This document shows, in pieces, positions 44,901-55,786 of a stretch of DNA of 64,000 nucleotides. Under the pieces are notes generated by a model, which worked only from the letters and a program-made list of their open reading frames with translations, was not told the origin of the DNA and made no database searches. Made by a program: the position numbers and the translations under genes. Position 1 is the stretch's first letter. Each line of letters opens with the position of its first letter. The DNA comes from Tragulus kanchil (lineage: Eukaryota; Chordata; Mammalia; Artiodactyla; Tragulidae): assembly GCA_022376925.1 (NCBI GenBank), contig JAIOJX010000030.1:169689298-169753297 (forward strand). Reading direction: 5' to 3'.

Positions 44901-45840
44901 AAGACCTCGAATAGCCAAAGCAATCCTGAGGAAGAAAAATGGAGTTGGAGGGATCAGCCTCCCTAACTTCAGACTCTACTACAAAGCAACAGTTATCAAG
45001 ACAGTATGGTACTGGCACAAAAACAGAACTATAGATCAATGGAACAAGATTGAGAACCCAGAGTTCAACCCACGCACCTATGGGTACCTTATTTTTGATA
45101 AAGGAGGAGAAACTATAAAATGGGACAAAGACAGCCTCTTTAACAAGTGGTGCTGGGAGAATTGGACAGCTACATGCAAAAAAATGAAATTGGAACATTC
45201 CCTGACGCCATACACTAAGATCAACTCAAAATGGATTAAAGACCTAAATGTAAGACCAGAAACCATCAAACTCTTAGAGGAGAATATAGGCAAAACCCTC
45301 AAGGACATCAATCAAAGCAAGATCTTCTCTGACCCACCAACTAAAATAGCAGAACTGAAAAGAAAAATGAACATATGGGACCTCATGAAACTTAAAAGCT
45401 TTTGTACAGCAAAAGAAATTACAAAAAAGTTCAACAGACACCCCACAGAGTGGGAGAAAATCATAGCAAATGAAACAACAGACAAAGAATTAATCTCCAA
45501 AATCTACAAGCAACTCAGACAACTCAGCACAGGGAAAATGAGCAGCCCAATCAAAAAATGGGAAAAAGATCTAAAGAGACGCCTCTCCAAAGAGGACATA
45601 CAAATGGTCCAAATGCACATGAAACGATGCTCAACCTCGCTTATTATTAGAGAAATGCAAATTAAAACCACAATGAGATACCACCTCACACCCGTCAGAA
45701 TGGCCATCATCAACAAATCGACAGACAACAAATGCTGGAGAGGGTGTGGAGAAATGGGAACCCTCTTGCATTGCTGGTGGGAATGTAAATTAATACAACC
45801 TCTATGGAAGACAATATGGAGATTCCTTAAAAAACTATAA
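43810..45840 (+). CDS. L1 ORF2, reverse transcriptase to cysteine motif (copy)
   Basis: Contains the reverse transcriptase (second copy of FADD near 44435-44470), the post-RT region and the C-terminal cysteine motif C-X3-C-X7-H-X4-C ([18 protein letters not shown]). It ends at TAA 45838-45840 after RFLKKL. The ATG at 43810 is internal (Met of a repeated EELMPVL). Beyond the stop the same frame still reads as L1 ([12 protein letters not shown]), so the stop truncates ORF2. Confidence 0.9.
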   Translation: MPVLLKLFQKIAQEGKLPNTFYEATITLIPKPGKDNTKKENYRPISLMNLDAKILNKILANRIQRHVKKLIHHDQVGFIPGMQGFFNIRKSINVIHHINKLKDKNHMIISIDAEKAFDKVQHPFMIKTLQKMGIEGTYLNIIKAIYEKPTANIIVNGEKLKAFPLRSGTRQGCPLSPLLFNIVLEVLATAIRQEKEIKGIQIGKEEVKLSLFADDMILYIENPKDTVTKLLELINEFSKVAGYKVNTQKSLAFLYTNNEKSENEIKEAIPFTIATKRIKYLGINLPKETKELYTENYKTLMRDIKEDLNRWRDIPCSWIGRINIVKMTILPNIIYRFNAIPIQLPLTFFTELDQIITQFIWKHRRPRIAKAILRKKNGVGGISLPNFRLYYKATVIKTVWYWHKNRTIDQWNKIENPEFNPRTYGYLIFDKGGETIKWDKDSLFNKWCWENWTATCKKMKLEHSLTPYTKINSKWIKDLNVRPETIKLLEENIGKTLKDINQSKIFSDPPTKIAELKRKMNIWDLMKLKSFCTAKEITKKFNRHPTEWEKIIANETTDKELISKIYKQLRQLSTGKMSSPIKKWEKDLKRRLSKEDIQMVQMHMKRCSTSLIIREMQIKTTMRYHLTPVRMAIINKSTDNKCWRGCGEMGTLLHCWWECKLIQPLWKTIWRFLKKL

Positions 45841-47250
45841 ATAGAAGCACCCTATGACCCAGCAATCCCACTATTAGGCCTATTTCCTGATGAAATCAAA
45901 ACTGAAAGAGGCACCTGTACCCCAATGTTCATTGCAGCTCTCTATACAATAGCCAGAACATGGAAGCAACCTAGATGTCCATCGACAAATGAATGGATCC
46001 AGAAGATACCTCGAAAAATCAATATTGTGAAAATGACCATACTTCCAAATATCATCTACAGATTCAATGCAATACCTATTCAACTACCACTGACATTTTT
46101 CACAGAACTAGACCAAATAATAACACAGTTCATATGGAAACACAGAAGACCTCGAATAGCCAAAGCAATCCTGAGGAAGAAAAATGGAGTTGGAGGGATC
46201 AGCCTCCCTAACTTCAGACTCTACTACAAAGCAACAGTTATCAAGACAGTATGGTACTGGCACAAAAACAGAACTATAGATCAATGGAACAAGATTGAGA
46301 ACCCAGAGTTCAACCCACGCACCTATGGGTACCTTATTTTTGATAAAGGAGGAGAAACTATAAAATGGGACAAAGACAGCCTCTTTAACAAGTGGTGCTG
46401 GGAGAATTGGACAGCTACATGCAAAAAAATGAAATTGGAACATTCCCTGACGCCATACACTAAGATCAACTCAAAATGGATTAAAGACCTAAATGTAAGA
46501 CCAGAAACCATCAAACTCTTAGAGGAGAATATAGGCAAAACCCTCAAGGACATCAATCAAAGCAAGATCTTCTCTGACCCACCAACTAAAATAGCAGAAC
46601 TGAAAAGAAAAATGAACATATGGGACCTCATGAAACTTAAAAGCTTTTGTACAGCAAAAGAAATTACAAAAAAGTTCAACAGACACCCCACAGAGTGGGA
46701 GAAAATCATAGCAAATGAAACAACAGACAAAGAATTAATCTCCAAAATCTACAAGCAACTCAGACAACTCAGCACAGGGAAAATGAGCAGCCCAATCAAA
46801 AAATGGGAAAAAGATCTAAAGAGACGCCTCTCCAAAGAGGACATACAAATGGTCCAAATGCACATGAAACGATGCTCAACCTCGCTTATTATTAGAGAAA
46901 TGCAAATTAAAACCACAATGAGATACCACCTCACACCCGTCAGAATGGCCATCATCAACAAATCGACAGACAACAAATGCTGGAGAGGGTGTGGAGAAAT
47001 GGGAACCCTCTTGCATTGCTGGTGGGAATGTAAATTAATACAACCTCTATGGAAGACAATATGGAGATTCCTTAAAAAACTATAAATAGAAGCACCCTAT
47101 GACCCAGCAATCCCACTATTAGGCCTATTTCCTGATGAAATCAAAACTGAAAGAGGCACCTGTACCCCAATGTTCATTGCAGCTCTCTATACAATAGCCA
47201 GAACATGGAAGCAACCTAGATGTCCATCGACAAATGAATGGATCCAGAAG
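44772..47250. repeat. Direct duplication D18 within the L1 (offset 1245)
   Basis: Bases 44772-46005 recur at 46017-47250 with no difference noticed; it is the longest unit in the window. The premature TAA of ORF2 is present in both copies (45838 and 47083). Confidence 0.92.
46014..47085 (+). CDS. L1 ORF2 C-terminal part (copy 2) ending at TAA
   Basis: Duplicate of the post-RT region and cysteine motif, ending at TAA 47083-47085. Collapsed ORF2 to this stop is about 1163 codons; with the following in-frame region it would be about 1272, close to the 1275 of human L1 ORF2. The upstream ATG at 45925 belongs to the D18 join. Confidence 0.88.
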
Positions 47251-47412
47251 CTCTGGTACATATATACAATGGAATACTACTCAGCTGTTAAAAGAAATGC
47301 AGAAGACTCAGTCCTAATGAGGTGGCTGGCTTTAGAACCTATCATAAAAAGTGAAGTAAGTGAAAAAGAGAAAGACAAGTATAGTATACTAACTCATGTA
47401 TATGGGATCTAG
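47086..47412 (+). pseudogene. ORF2 C-terminal extension after premature stop
   Basis: About 108 codons remain open in the same frame as ORF2 after the single [20 protein letters not shown], then [19 protein letters not shown] and LWYIYTMEYYSAVKRN, ending at TAG 47410-47412. These are the conserved last residues of mammalian ORF2p. The single nonsense change therefore removes a segment conserved in the family. Confidence 0.85.
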
Positions 47413-47719
47413 TAAGATGGTCATGATAACACACACAGTGAACTCATGAAAAAACAGAGAATAGACATAAAGACATTGTGGAGACCGAACAATGGGAGGG
47501 AGTAACATGGGAACCTATACTGTCATGTGTAGAAAAGATAGCTATTGTCATTGTGCTAGGGGAATAGGAGTACCTACAACCACTTGGAGCAATGGTCTGG
47601 AGGGATGGGGGGGAGGAACCTGGGTGGGGGGAGGGCCGAGGGATATGCATCTGATTGATCTGGGAACATACATGTACAAAAATAAATAAATAAATAAATA
47701 AAAAAAAAAAAAAAAAAAA
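47413..47719 (+). other. L1 3' UTR and poly(A) tail
   Basis: Contains G-rich tracts ('ggtctggagggatggggggg', 'gaacctgggtggggggaggg') typical of L1 3' UTRs, then 'ctgatctgggaacata'-like wording shared with the three short L1 stumps, (AAAT)n and a pure A run of about 20. Confidence 0.88.
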
Positions 47720-47720
47720 A

Positions 47721-47832
47721 AGAATACTAGAGTGGGTAGTTCCCTTCTCCAGGGGATTTTCCCAACCTAGTGATAAAACCCTGGTCTACCACATTGCATG
47801 TGGACTCTTTACCATCTGAACCAACAGGAAAA

Positions 47833-47838
<6 letters not shown>
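47721..47838 (-). mobile_element. Bov-tA SINE, 5' half, split by the L1
   Basis: After the target-site repeat, 'agttcccttctccaggggat', 'cctagtgataaaaccctggt' and 'ctttaccatctgaaccaaca' complete the antisense Bov-tA begun at 35386. It is followed by (AT)n at 47836-47868. Confidence 0.88.
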
Positions 47839-47870
<32 letters not shown>

Positions 47871-48018
47871 ATACATCTGTATAACTTTTCAAATCACAGA
47901 AGTACCATTTCTTTTTATTATTTGTAACCTTCTTATCCTGGCATTTGTATAGAGCACTGAAACTGTGGGGTTAAGTAGAGTCACAGCCTGTCATTTTAGT
48001 CTTCCCTATACCCCAGCT

Positions 48019-48205
48019 GGGATTCATGGCTCATTTGGTAAAGAATCTGCCTGCAATGCAGGAGACCCAGGTTTGATTCCTGAGTCAGGAAGATCCCCTG
48101 GAGAAGGAAATGGCAACCCACTCTATTATTCTTGTCTTGAGAATCCCATGGACCAGTGAGGTCAACAGAATTGAACACGACTTAGCGACTAAGCGACAAA
48201 CCAGG
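48019..48205 (+). mobile_element. Bov-tA SINE
   Basis: 'ttcatggctcatttggtaaa', 'ctgcctgcaatgcaggagac', 'aggtttgattcctgagtcag', 'gagaaggaaatggcaaccca' and 'ttgaacacgacttagcgact' give a complete Bov-tA. Its second half is repeated at 49219-49324 by D19. Confidence 0.9.
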
Positions 48206-50342
48206 CCCTAGCTCATACCTGTTACCAGATCTGAATTTCTCAGGGTGAATCTGAAAACACCAGGCTCCAGAGATGCTCTAAGAAAGAAAATTTTTTGGTT
48301 AAATATGTTGGGAAAATGCTGCAGGTTCTCTTCTTTGAGAATCAGATACTCATTTGTGATTAGGTAAATATTAAACTAAATTAATACATATTAAATATGT
48401 GATTAAAGCATGACAAAGGCTCTAAGAAGTCTTGTTGTAAAGCACTGTATTTCACTTTAATCCTGAATTTCACAAATTTAAGTGCACTCTTATTTTATTT
48501 TTAAAAAATAATATACAGTAAAAATAATTTGTTTGGTGTACTATTCTGTACAATTTCATACATACATAGATTCATGTAGCCACCACCACAGTCAGGATAC
48601 AGAGCAGTTTCATTATTCCCTTGGGCAACCAATGACGTGATCTTCACCAGTATAGTTTTCTTCTTCTTTTTTTTTTTTAAGGGAAAGTCACATAAATGGA
48701 ATTATACTGGCTTTGAGTTTGGCTTCTTTCACTCAGGTAATACCTTCCAGACTCATCCACATTGGATGTATATCACAAGTTAAGTCTTTCTCATTGTTGA
48801 GTAGTATTCTGTGGTATAGATGGCCCACAGTTTGTTTATCCTGTAGAAGGCCTTCTGGGTTGTTTCCAGCCTTTTCTGAGTATGAATGGAATTACTATAA
48901 ATGTTCATGTATAGGCTTTTGTATAAACATAAATTTTTACTTCTCTAATGTGAATACCCAGGAGTGGGATTCCTGGGTCATATGATAAGTGGATGTAAAC
49001 AAACTTTTTATTTTTGCCACTTCTATTGATCTTTCATTTATTTACCTTTGTTCTTTGGCCATCGAGCGGGCTCTCTTGCTGCAGAGTACAGGCTCTGGGC
49101 GCATGTGCTCCAGAGCTCTGGCTCGTAGTTGGACACATCAACCCAGCCGCTCCGTGGCATGCGGGATCCTCCCAGGCCACAGATCGAACTGGCACCCTTG
49201 GACTGCAAGGCAGTGTTCGGAGAAGGAAATGGCAACCCACTCTATTATTCTTGTCTTGAGAATCCCATGGACCAGTGAGGTCAACAGAATTGAACACGAC
49301 TTAGCGACTAAGCGACAAACCAGGCCCTAGCTCATACCTGTTACCAGATCTGAATTTCTCAGGGTGAATCTGAAAACACCAGGCTCCAGAGATGCTCTAA
49401 GAAAGAAAATTTTTTGGTTAAATATGTTGGGAAAATGCTGCAGGTTCTCTTCTTTGAGAATCAGATACTCATTTGTGATTAGGTAAATATTAAACTAAAT
49501 TAATACATATTAAATATGTGATTAAAGCATGACAAAGGCTCTAAGAAGTCTTGTTGTAAAGCACTGTATTTCACTTTAATCCTGAATTTCACAAATTTAA
49601 GTGCACTCTTATTTTATTTTTAAAAAATAATATACAGTAAAAATAATTTGTTTGGTGTACTATTCTGTACAATTTCATACATACATAGATTCATGTAGCC
49701 ACCACCACAGTCAGGATACAGAGCAGTTTCATTATTCCCTTGGGCAACCAATGACGTGATCTTCACCAGTATAGTTTTCTTCTTCTTTTTTTTTTTTAAG
49801 GGAAAGTCACATAAATGGAATTATACTGGCTTTGAGTTTGGCTTCTTTCACTCAGGTAATACCTTCCAGACTCATCCACATTGGATGTATATCACAAGTT
49901 AAGTCTTTCTCATTGTTGAGTAGTATTCTGTGGTATAGATGGCCCACAGTTTGTTTATCCTGTAGAAGGCCTTCTGGGTTGTTTCCAGCCTTTTCTGAGT
50001 ATGAATGGAATTACTATAAATGTTCATGTATAGGCTTTTGTATAAACATAAATTTTTACTTCTCTAATGTGAATACCCAGGAGTGGGATTCCTGGGTCAT
50101 ATGATAAGTGGATGTAAACAAACTTTTTATTTTTTTGCCACTTCTATTGATCTTTCATTTATTTACCTTTGTTCTTTGGCCATCGCAGCGGGCTCTCTTG
50201 CTGCAGAGTACAGGCTCTGGGCGCATGTGCTCCAGAGCTCTGGCTCGGTAGTTGGACACATCAGTCCAGCTGTTCCGTGGCATGCGGGATCCTCCCAGGC
50301 CAGAGATCGAACTGGCACCCCTTGGACTGCAAGGCAGTGTTC
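48100..50342. repeat. Direct duplication D19 (offset about 1119)
   Basis: Bases 48100-49218 recur at 49219-50342. Near the end of copy 1 several bases are missing from the SINE ('gccatcgagcgggc' against 'gccatcgcagcgggc', 'ggctcgtagttgg' against 'ggctcggtagttgg'), as expected of a poorly covered contig end. Confidence 0.92.
48500..49004 (-). mobile_element. Old L1M fragment, antisense
   Basis: 'gaattatactggctttgagt', 'ttgttgagtagtattctgtg', 'gggttgtttccagccttttc' and 'aggagtgggattcctgggtc' are antisense of an old L1 ORF2/3' region. Copy at 49619-50124. Confidence 0.8.
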
Positions 50343-50371
50343 TTACTCACTGGACCACCAGGGAAGCCCTC
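50126..50371 (-). mobile_element. CHR-type SINE
   Basis: Complete element on the minus strand, head at 50350-50371 and tail at 50126-50150. Flanking 'caaactttttat' (50119) and 'caaactctttat' (50374) look like a target-site duplication with one mismatch. The incomplete copy at 49007-49218 is the truncated D19 copy. Confidence 0.87.
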
Positions 50372-50589
50372 TAAGCAAACTCTTTATCTGTGTAATATCT
50401 AGTAAGAGCCCATATAATCAGTATTTTACAGAATGTGCTGTTAACGCCCTACCATCCAAGTATTTCACAGAACATACTTAGGAAATAAAGCTTTAAGAAG
50501 GCCTTTAATGCTGTGACAGTGCTGTGTTTGAGAGTCAAATCGATCGCAAATCCATCACCCACATCCGAATTTTGCTTAGGTTCCATCAG

Positions 50590-51060
50590 GACTCCCACCA
50601 TGCTCCCATTTGTTGAGGACATACTGCCAGACATTTGTATCATGATTACATTTAATTTAACCCTCACAAAAGTCCTGTGATTTGGGGCTTCCCTGGTGGT
50701 CCAGTGGGTAAAGGACACCACCTTGCAGTGCAAGGGGTGCTCGTTCGATCGCTGGCCTGGGAAGATCCCATGTGCTGCGGAAAGGCTGGACCGATGTGTC
50801 CAGCTACCGAGCTGGAGCTCTGGAGCATTCAGAGCTGTGCTCTGCAATGGGAGAGCCCACTGAGATTGGAGGCCCACACAGGCCAATGAACAAAGATGGA
50901 TGCAAATAAATGAAAGAGCAATAGAAATGGCCAAAAAAAAAAAAAAAAAAAAATTCCTGTGATTTTGCAGAAGAGAGCTGAGGACCAGAGAAGTTAAATG
51001 GTTAGCTAGTTTCCACAGCTGGAAACTGTATAGCAGCTGAGCTTTAAACCCTTGTCTCTT
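50590..51060 (-). repeat. MIR SINE split by a younger SINE
   Basis: Antisense MIR: 'catttgttgaggacatactg', 'taatttaaccctcacaaaag' before the insertion; 'gagagctgaggaccagagaa', 'gttaaatggttagctag' and 'gagctttaaacccttgtctc' after it. Confidence 0.75.
50684..50954 (+). mobile_element. Young CHR-type SINE in a MIR, with TSD
   Basis: Head GGGCTTCCCTGGTGGTCCAG, B box GTTCGATCG (one change), tail 'caatagaaatggcc' plus poly(A). The 11-bp repeat TCCTGTGATTT at 50673-50683 and 50955-50965 is the target-site duplication and restores the MIR when removed. Confidence 0.92.
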
Positions 51061-51377
51061 ATTTCTAAGGCTATTGCTTTTTCTGCTACCCCATCTACAT
51101 GCTTTTTTCTCCCTTTCCCTCTTGGAACATTTTTTTTTTTTTTTATTCTGGAACATTTTTTTTTCTGGGTCTGTAGTCAGTTGTTTTAGAGGAAACTTGG
51201 CAAATAAAAAAAGCAAATGCTGTCACTTCCCACTTCTGTGCTCATGGCAGACATCACTAGTTCAATTCCATTTTTTCGCTGTTGCTCAGCTTTGATGCAG
51301 ATTTCTCCATATAACTGTCAGTTGATTGCAGTTAGCATTTGAGCTGATAACCATTTACTGTTTTGTTGTTGGATTCT
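51061..51377. other. Non-coding stretch, nothing recognised
   Basis: T-rich runs near 51130-51165. No exon or repeat family was identified. Confidence 0.35.
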
Positions 51378-51865
51378 GTATTAGTTATCTATTTCTGTGC
51401 AGCAAATTACCTCAAAACAGAATGGCTTAAAAAGAAGTAAACATCGTTTATGTCTCACACAATTCTGTGGGTCTAGAATTCAGATAGGACAGGTAAAATG
51501 GCTGACCCTTTTCTGGATGCCTGAGGGCACATTCAGCTGAAGACTGGGACTGAAATCACCTTAGGTGTGTTTACTCACTTGTCTGGTGGTTTATTCTGGT
51601 TGTTGACTGAGAGCCCACTGGGCGCTGTTGTCTGAACATCCTCAAGTGTCCTCTCTTTGTGACTTGGGCTTCCTCAAAATGTGGTACCTTGCTTGGTTCT
51701 AAAGCCCAGAATGGAGAGAGAGAGAGAGCATTTCTTGCATCCCATTCTTCTTCTTAGAAGTAAGTCACTAAATTTGTCTCATTTTCAAGGGACAGTCAAG
51801 TAAACTCCATGTTTTAAAGGAATGTCAACTAATTTGTGGATGTATTTAAAAACGACCAGATGCTG
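51378..51865 (-). mobile_element. MLT1-type MaLR LTR, antisense
   Basis: 'tgtattagttatctatttct', 'gcagcaaattacctcaaaac', 'tctgtgggtctagaattcag' and, at the far end, 'aagtaagtcactaaatttgt', 'aatttgtggatgtatttaaa' follow an antisense MaLR LTR. Confidence 0.6.
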
Positions 51866-52575
51866 TGCATATATTGGACATACATGGTTTCTGTGTATCG
51901 TTTATTTGTGTGGGGTTTGTATAGCACTTTGAATAAGCAAGTGTTGGAATTAAGGTTTTTTGGTGGTAACACTTGGAGCTAATGCCTGTTCAGTGCCTTT
52001 TTACCTAGCACGCCCACAGTGAATATTCACTGGTTGGAGATAGTTACCTTGAAATCTAGCCTTTCTCTTTTTCTTAGAGTCTGACAACTTATTTTTATCA
52101 ATGAGAGGTTTGGCTAGAGACCCAGAGATAAGGCATCTGACAGAAAAGGCTGAGGAAGTACATTTAGGGCTTAATTCCTATGTAATTTTACAGAACAATG
52201 TTGTGTTTTCAGATATGCTGTCCATATTTTTATTATTGAGGGCAAATTTTCATGTACAGTGAATCAGCAAGATTTTTTCAGACATTGACAGATAACCAAA
52301 AAAGGGAATTTATTGGTTCACTTAACTGAGAAGTTCAACGAGTTTATTATGAATTTATTATGATTGGATCCAGACCTTCAAAGAATGTTCTTTCTCTTGT
52401 AGTCTGCTCCTGTATTTTAGCCCTATTTCCTGCTCTGTTGGCTTTATTCTCAGGCAGACTTTCCCTGGGAGGTGGTCCAAATGGACAGTACCATTACATT
52501 GTACTGGCTTAGCAAGCCCAGGAGCCTAAGTTGCCTCTTTTCCTATCGCTCTAGAAAAGTGCCAAGAGTGATACT
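51866..52575. other. Non-coding stretch, nothing recognised
   Basis: No family recognised. The only open frame of note (52472-52669) runs into the LTR and is not coding. Confidence 0.35.
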
Positions 52576-52935
52576 TGTCTTAGTTCCTTCGGGCTGCAGT
52601 AACAAAAAATATCACATACATGTGGCTTACAAACAACAGAAATTTATTTCTCACAGTTCTGGAGGCTAAAGTCCAATATCATGGTGCTGGCAGATTTAGT
52701 ATGATATCTGATAAGGGTCCATTTCCTAGTTCATAGATGGCATCTTCTTGCTGCATCCTCCCATGACAGAATGGGCAAGGAATCTCTTTTATAAGAATAA
52801 TAAACCCATTCACAAAGGCTCCACCCTCATGACCTAAGCACCTTTTAAGACTTCACCTGCTTATACCATCACCTTCAGGGGTTAGGATTTCAACATATGA
52901 ATTTGTGGGGACACAAACATTCAGACTACAGCAAT
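52576..52935 (-). mobile_element. MLT1A-like LTR, antisense
   Basis: 'tgtcttagttccttcgggct', 'gaaatttatttctcacagtt', 'ctggaggctaaagtccaata', 'ctccaccctcatgacctaag' and 'caacatatgaatttgtgggg' match an MLT1A-type ERVL-MaLR LTR end to end in antisense. No internal retroviral genes are present. Confidence 0.8.
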
Positions 52936-53170
52936 GCTGACTGGCCTACCTTGAGTCACATTGCACACCCCCACCCCTCCCCACAGCCAATCACTGTGAT
53001 GAATGTGCAATCCTGGCCTGGCCAGTAGGCATCAGTCTCCCCTGAACTGAAGAACTAGGCTGGGGGAATTTGTTTTTCCAAAGAACTGATTGGCCTTCGT
53101 TAACAAAAACCATCAAACTCACCAAAGACAGAAGACGTTCCCTGTGCAAAGGAACTTGCCTTTTGGCACT

Positions 53171-55365
53171 GAGGACTTTCTCTGATCTCTGTTCGCCTGT
53201 TTCTGTCTTGGCTTTTCCACTCAGCCAGTTCTCACTTCCATAATCATGTTCCTACTCAACTTGTGGGCTCTGAGTTTGCCAGGACAACTTAAAGGGCAAA
53301 AGAATCCTCTCATAGTCGAAGGCCTAGCTCTTACTGTCAGTGCCTTCATTTACTTCTGTGACTCCTGCATTCCTGACCCTGGCCAGATTACGATTTAAGG
53401 GACACAGGACACCTTGGTTTTGGTCTTAATTTTCTGGACTCCTAACCTGTCTCTCATAGTCTGGAAGCAGTTACCCCTTGACCTGTGGCCTTGACTTGGA
53501 ATCTTTTGACTCCTTAGTTTCTGGCGTTTACAGATCTCTTAACCCCCGACTTCCCTTGCATCCTGTCTCTTTGTTTATTTTATTACTTTACTCTGTGGTA
53601 ACTACCTTGAATTAATGGTATCTCATAGGCCAAATAATTTCCTGAAATTGATCAGTATTCTGGGCTATACCTTCTCCATTGAAAGGCTTCCCTTTCTCTC
53701 TTTCTTCTTTGGGAAAACAAGCAGCAATACAGTGGAATTAGCCTTGAATTCAGAATCAGAAGCCCTGAGTTCAAAATCTGTCATATATGACTTCAGGCAA
53801 GGCTTTCTAATCTCTGTGTACCCCAATCCTCTCACTTGTAAAATGGGATGAATAATACTGACCTAGCAGGATTGCCTTGAAATTTAAACAGGAGAATGCA
53901 GATATTATAAGATTATAATAGATACTAAATCTAAAATGCTAATGGGTGCATCTATGACTCTTTTGTTTATGCAGTCTATTTGTTTATGCAGTTTATTTAA
54001 GTAGCTAGGCCATTCTGTGCTCATTAACTGAAAGAAGAAAATGTCAGAACAGAAAAAACAAGTAAGAATCTTCCTTGCTTTGGTTTCCAAAGTCTGAAGC
54101 CCTTAGGGGGAACACTGAGAGCACTGGATATGGCCAGAATGAGTGGAAGCAAGAGTTTTGAAGTGAAATTCTCCCTTAGCTGAGCAGAAAATCCACTGTT
54201 CTTGGCAGAGGAGGAGTAGGTAAAAGTGGGAAGGAGAAGAGACAACAGCAAAAGTCCCCCCAATTTTAAAAGAATGGAGCAGAGGACTTTCTCTGATCTC
54301 TGTTCGCCTGTTTCTGTCTTGGCTTTTCCACTCAGCCAGTTCTCACTTCCATAATCATGTTCCTACTCAACTTGTGGGCTCTGAGTTTGCCAGGACAACT
54401 TAAAGGGCAAAAGAATCCTCTCATAGTCGAAGGCCTAGCTCTTACTGTCAGTGCCTTCATTTACTTCTGTGACTCCTGCATTCCTGACCCTGGCCAGATT
54501 ACGATTTAAGGGACACAGGACACCTTGGTTTTGGTCTTAATTTTCTGGACTCCTAACCTGTCTCTCATAGTCTGGAAGCAGTTACCCCTTGACCTGTGGC
54601 CTTGACTTGGAATCTTTTGACTCCTTAGTTTCTGGCGTTTACAGATCTCTTAACCCCCGACTTCCCTTGCATCCTGTCTCTTTGTTTATTTTATTACTTT
54701 ACTCTGTGGTAACTACCTTGAATTAATGGTATCTCATAGGCCAAATAATTTCCTGAAATTGATCAGTATTCTGGGCTATACCTTCTCCATTGAAAGGCTT
54801 CCCTTTCTCTCTTTCTTCTTTGGGAAAACAAGCAGCAATACAGTGGAATTAGCCTTGAATTCAGAATCAGAAGCCCTGAGTTCAAAATCTGTCATATATG
54901 ACTTCAGGCAAGGCTTTCTAATCTCTGTGTACCCCAATCCTCTCACTTGTAAAATGGGATGAATAATACTGACCTAGCAGGATTGCCTTGAAATTTAAAC
55001 AGGAGAATGCAGATATTATAAGATTATAATAGATACTAAATCTAAAATGCTAATGGGTGCATCTATGACTCTTTTGTTTATGCAGTCTATTTGTTTATGC
55101 AGTTTATTTAAGTAGCTAGGCCATTCTGTGCTCATTAACTGAAAGAAGAAAATGTCAGAACAGAAAAAACAAGTAAGAATCTTCCTTGCTTTGGTTTCCA
55201 AAAGTCTGAAGCCCTTAGGGGGAACACTGAGAGCACTGGATATGGCCAGAATGAGTGGAAGCAAGAGTTTTGAAGTGAAATTCTCCCTTAGCTGAGCAGA
55301 AAATCCACTGTTCTTGGCAGAGGAGGAGTAGGTAAAAGTGGGAAGGAGAAGAGACAACAGCAAGT
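53171..55365. repeat. Direct duplication D20 (offset 1111)
   Basis: Bases 53171-54251 recur at 54282-55363; about 30 unmatched bases lie between. One A-run differs ('tttccaaagtctg' against 'tttccaaaagtctg'). Content: a MIR and otherwise unrecognised non-coding DNA. Confidence 0.92.
53725..53925 (+). repeat. MIR SINE
   Basis: 'aatcagaagccctgagttca', 'atgacttcaggcaaggcttt', 'cctctcacttgtaaaatggg' and 'gacctagcaggattgccttg' follow sense MIR. Copy at 54836-55036. Confidence 0.8.
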
Positions 55366-55786
55366 CTAATAAAAGATGGAGCAAACCCCAGAGAAGGGCC
55401 CTGAGACTTGCTTTCTGGGCAGAATCCTGGGGAGCATCAGTGACACAGCTGGCAGACTCCACATTCTCAGTGTGGCCCAGAAATGGTGCTAGGTTGGAAG
55501 GGGTGGTGTGTCATGGGGTGAGGGACCTGTCTGTATGATCAGCGAGGATTGAAGCCTATGGGCCAAACAAGGTGATGGTGATTTCATCTGACAGCTACGT
55601 GGACGGATGACAGCAAGAACCAGAATGCAAGCTCTGATCTTCCCCAATCCCCAGTGGTTATTTATAAACACCAAGAGTTTAGAGACATTCCCTGAAAGTG
55701 GGGGGAAGACTTTAAATTGGCTGAGGTCAGATTTTTAATTCCCTGGTTGAATAGAGGCTAAGAATGAAGCTGAGCTATAAAAATAT
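55366..55786. other. Single-copy non-coding stretch
   Basis: No repeat or exon recognised between the duplication and the SINE at 55787. Confidence 0.35.

Larger units (their letters stand above)
35470..47719 (+). mobile_element. Near full-length young L1 LINE (inflated by duplications)
   Basis: The element runs from just after AAGAATACTAGAGTGG (35454-35469; D13 copy 36521-36536) to a poly(A) tail followed by the same 16-mer at 47720-47735, its target-site duplication. Collapsing the internal duplications gives about 5.5 kb: a short 5' UTR (~380 bp) starting with a GC-rich block, ORF1 (~296 codons), a ~58-bp spacer, ORF2, and a 3' UTR with G-rich tracts (about 47500-47640). Most apparent defects occur in only one copy and are probably consensus errors. 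The stop late in ORF2 occurs in both copies and is probably real. Confidence 0.9.

Noticed and set aside
50449..51216. 255-codon minus-strand open frame
   Set aside because: It crosses a SINE, a MIR and T-rich runs; its middle part (WTHRSSLSAAHGIFPGQ) is translated SINE.
52576..52935. An endogenous retrovirus
   Set aside because: Only a solo MaLR LTR is visible; no internal gag, pol or env frames lie beside it.
55016..55462. 148-codon minus-strand open frame
   Set aside because: It overlaps MIR sequence, has no known relative, and is broken in the other D20 copy.
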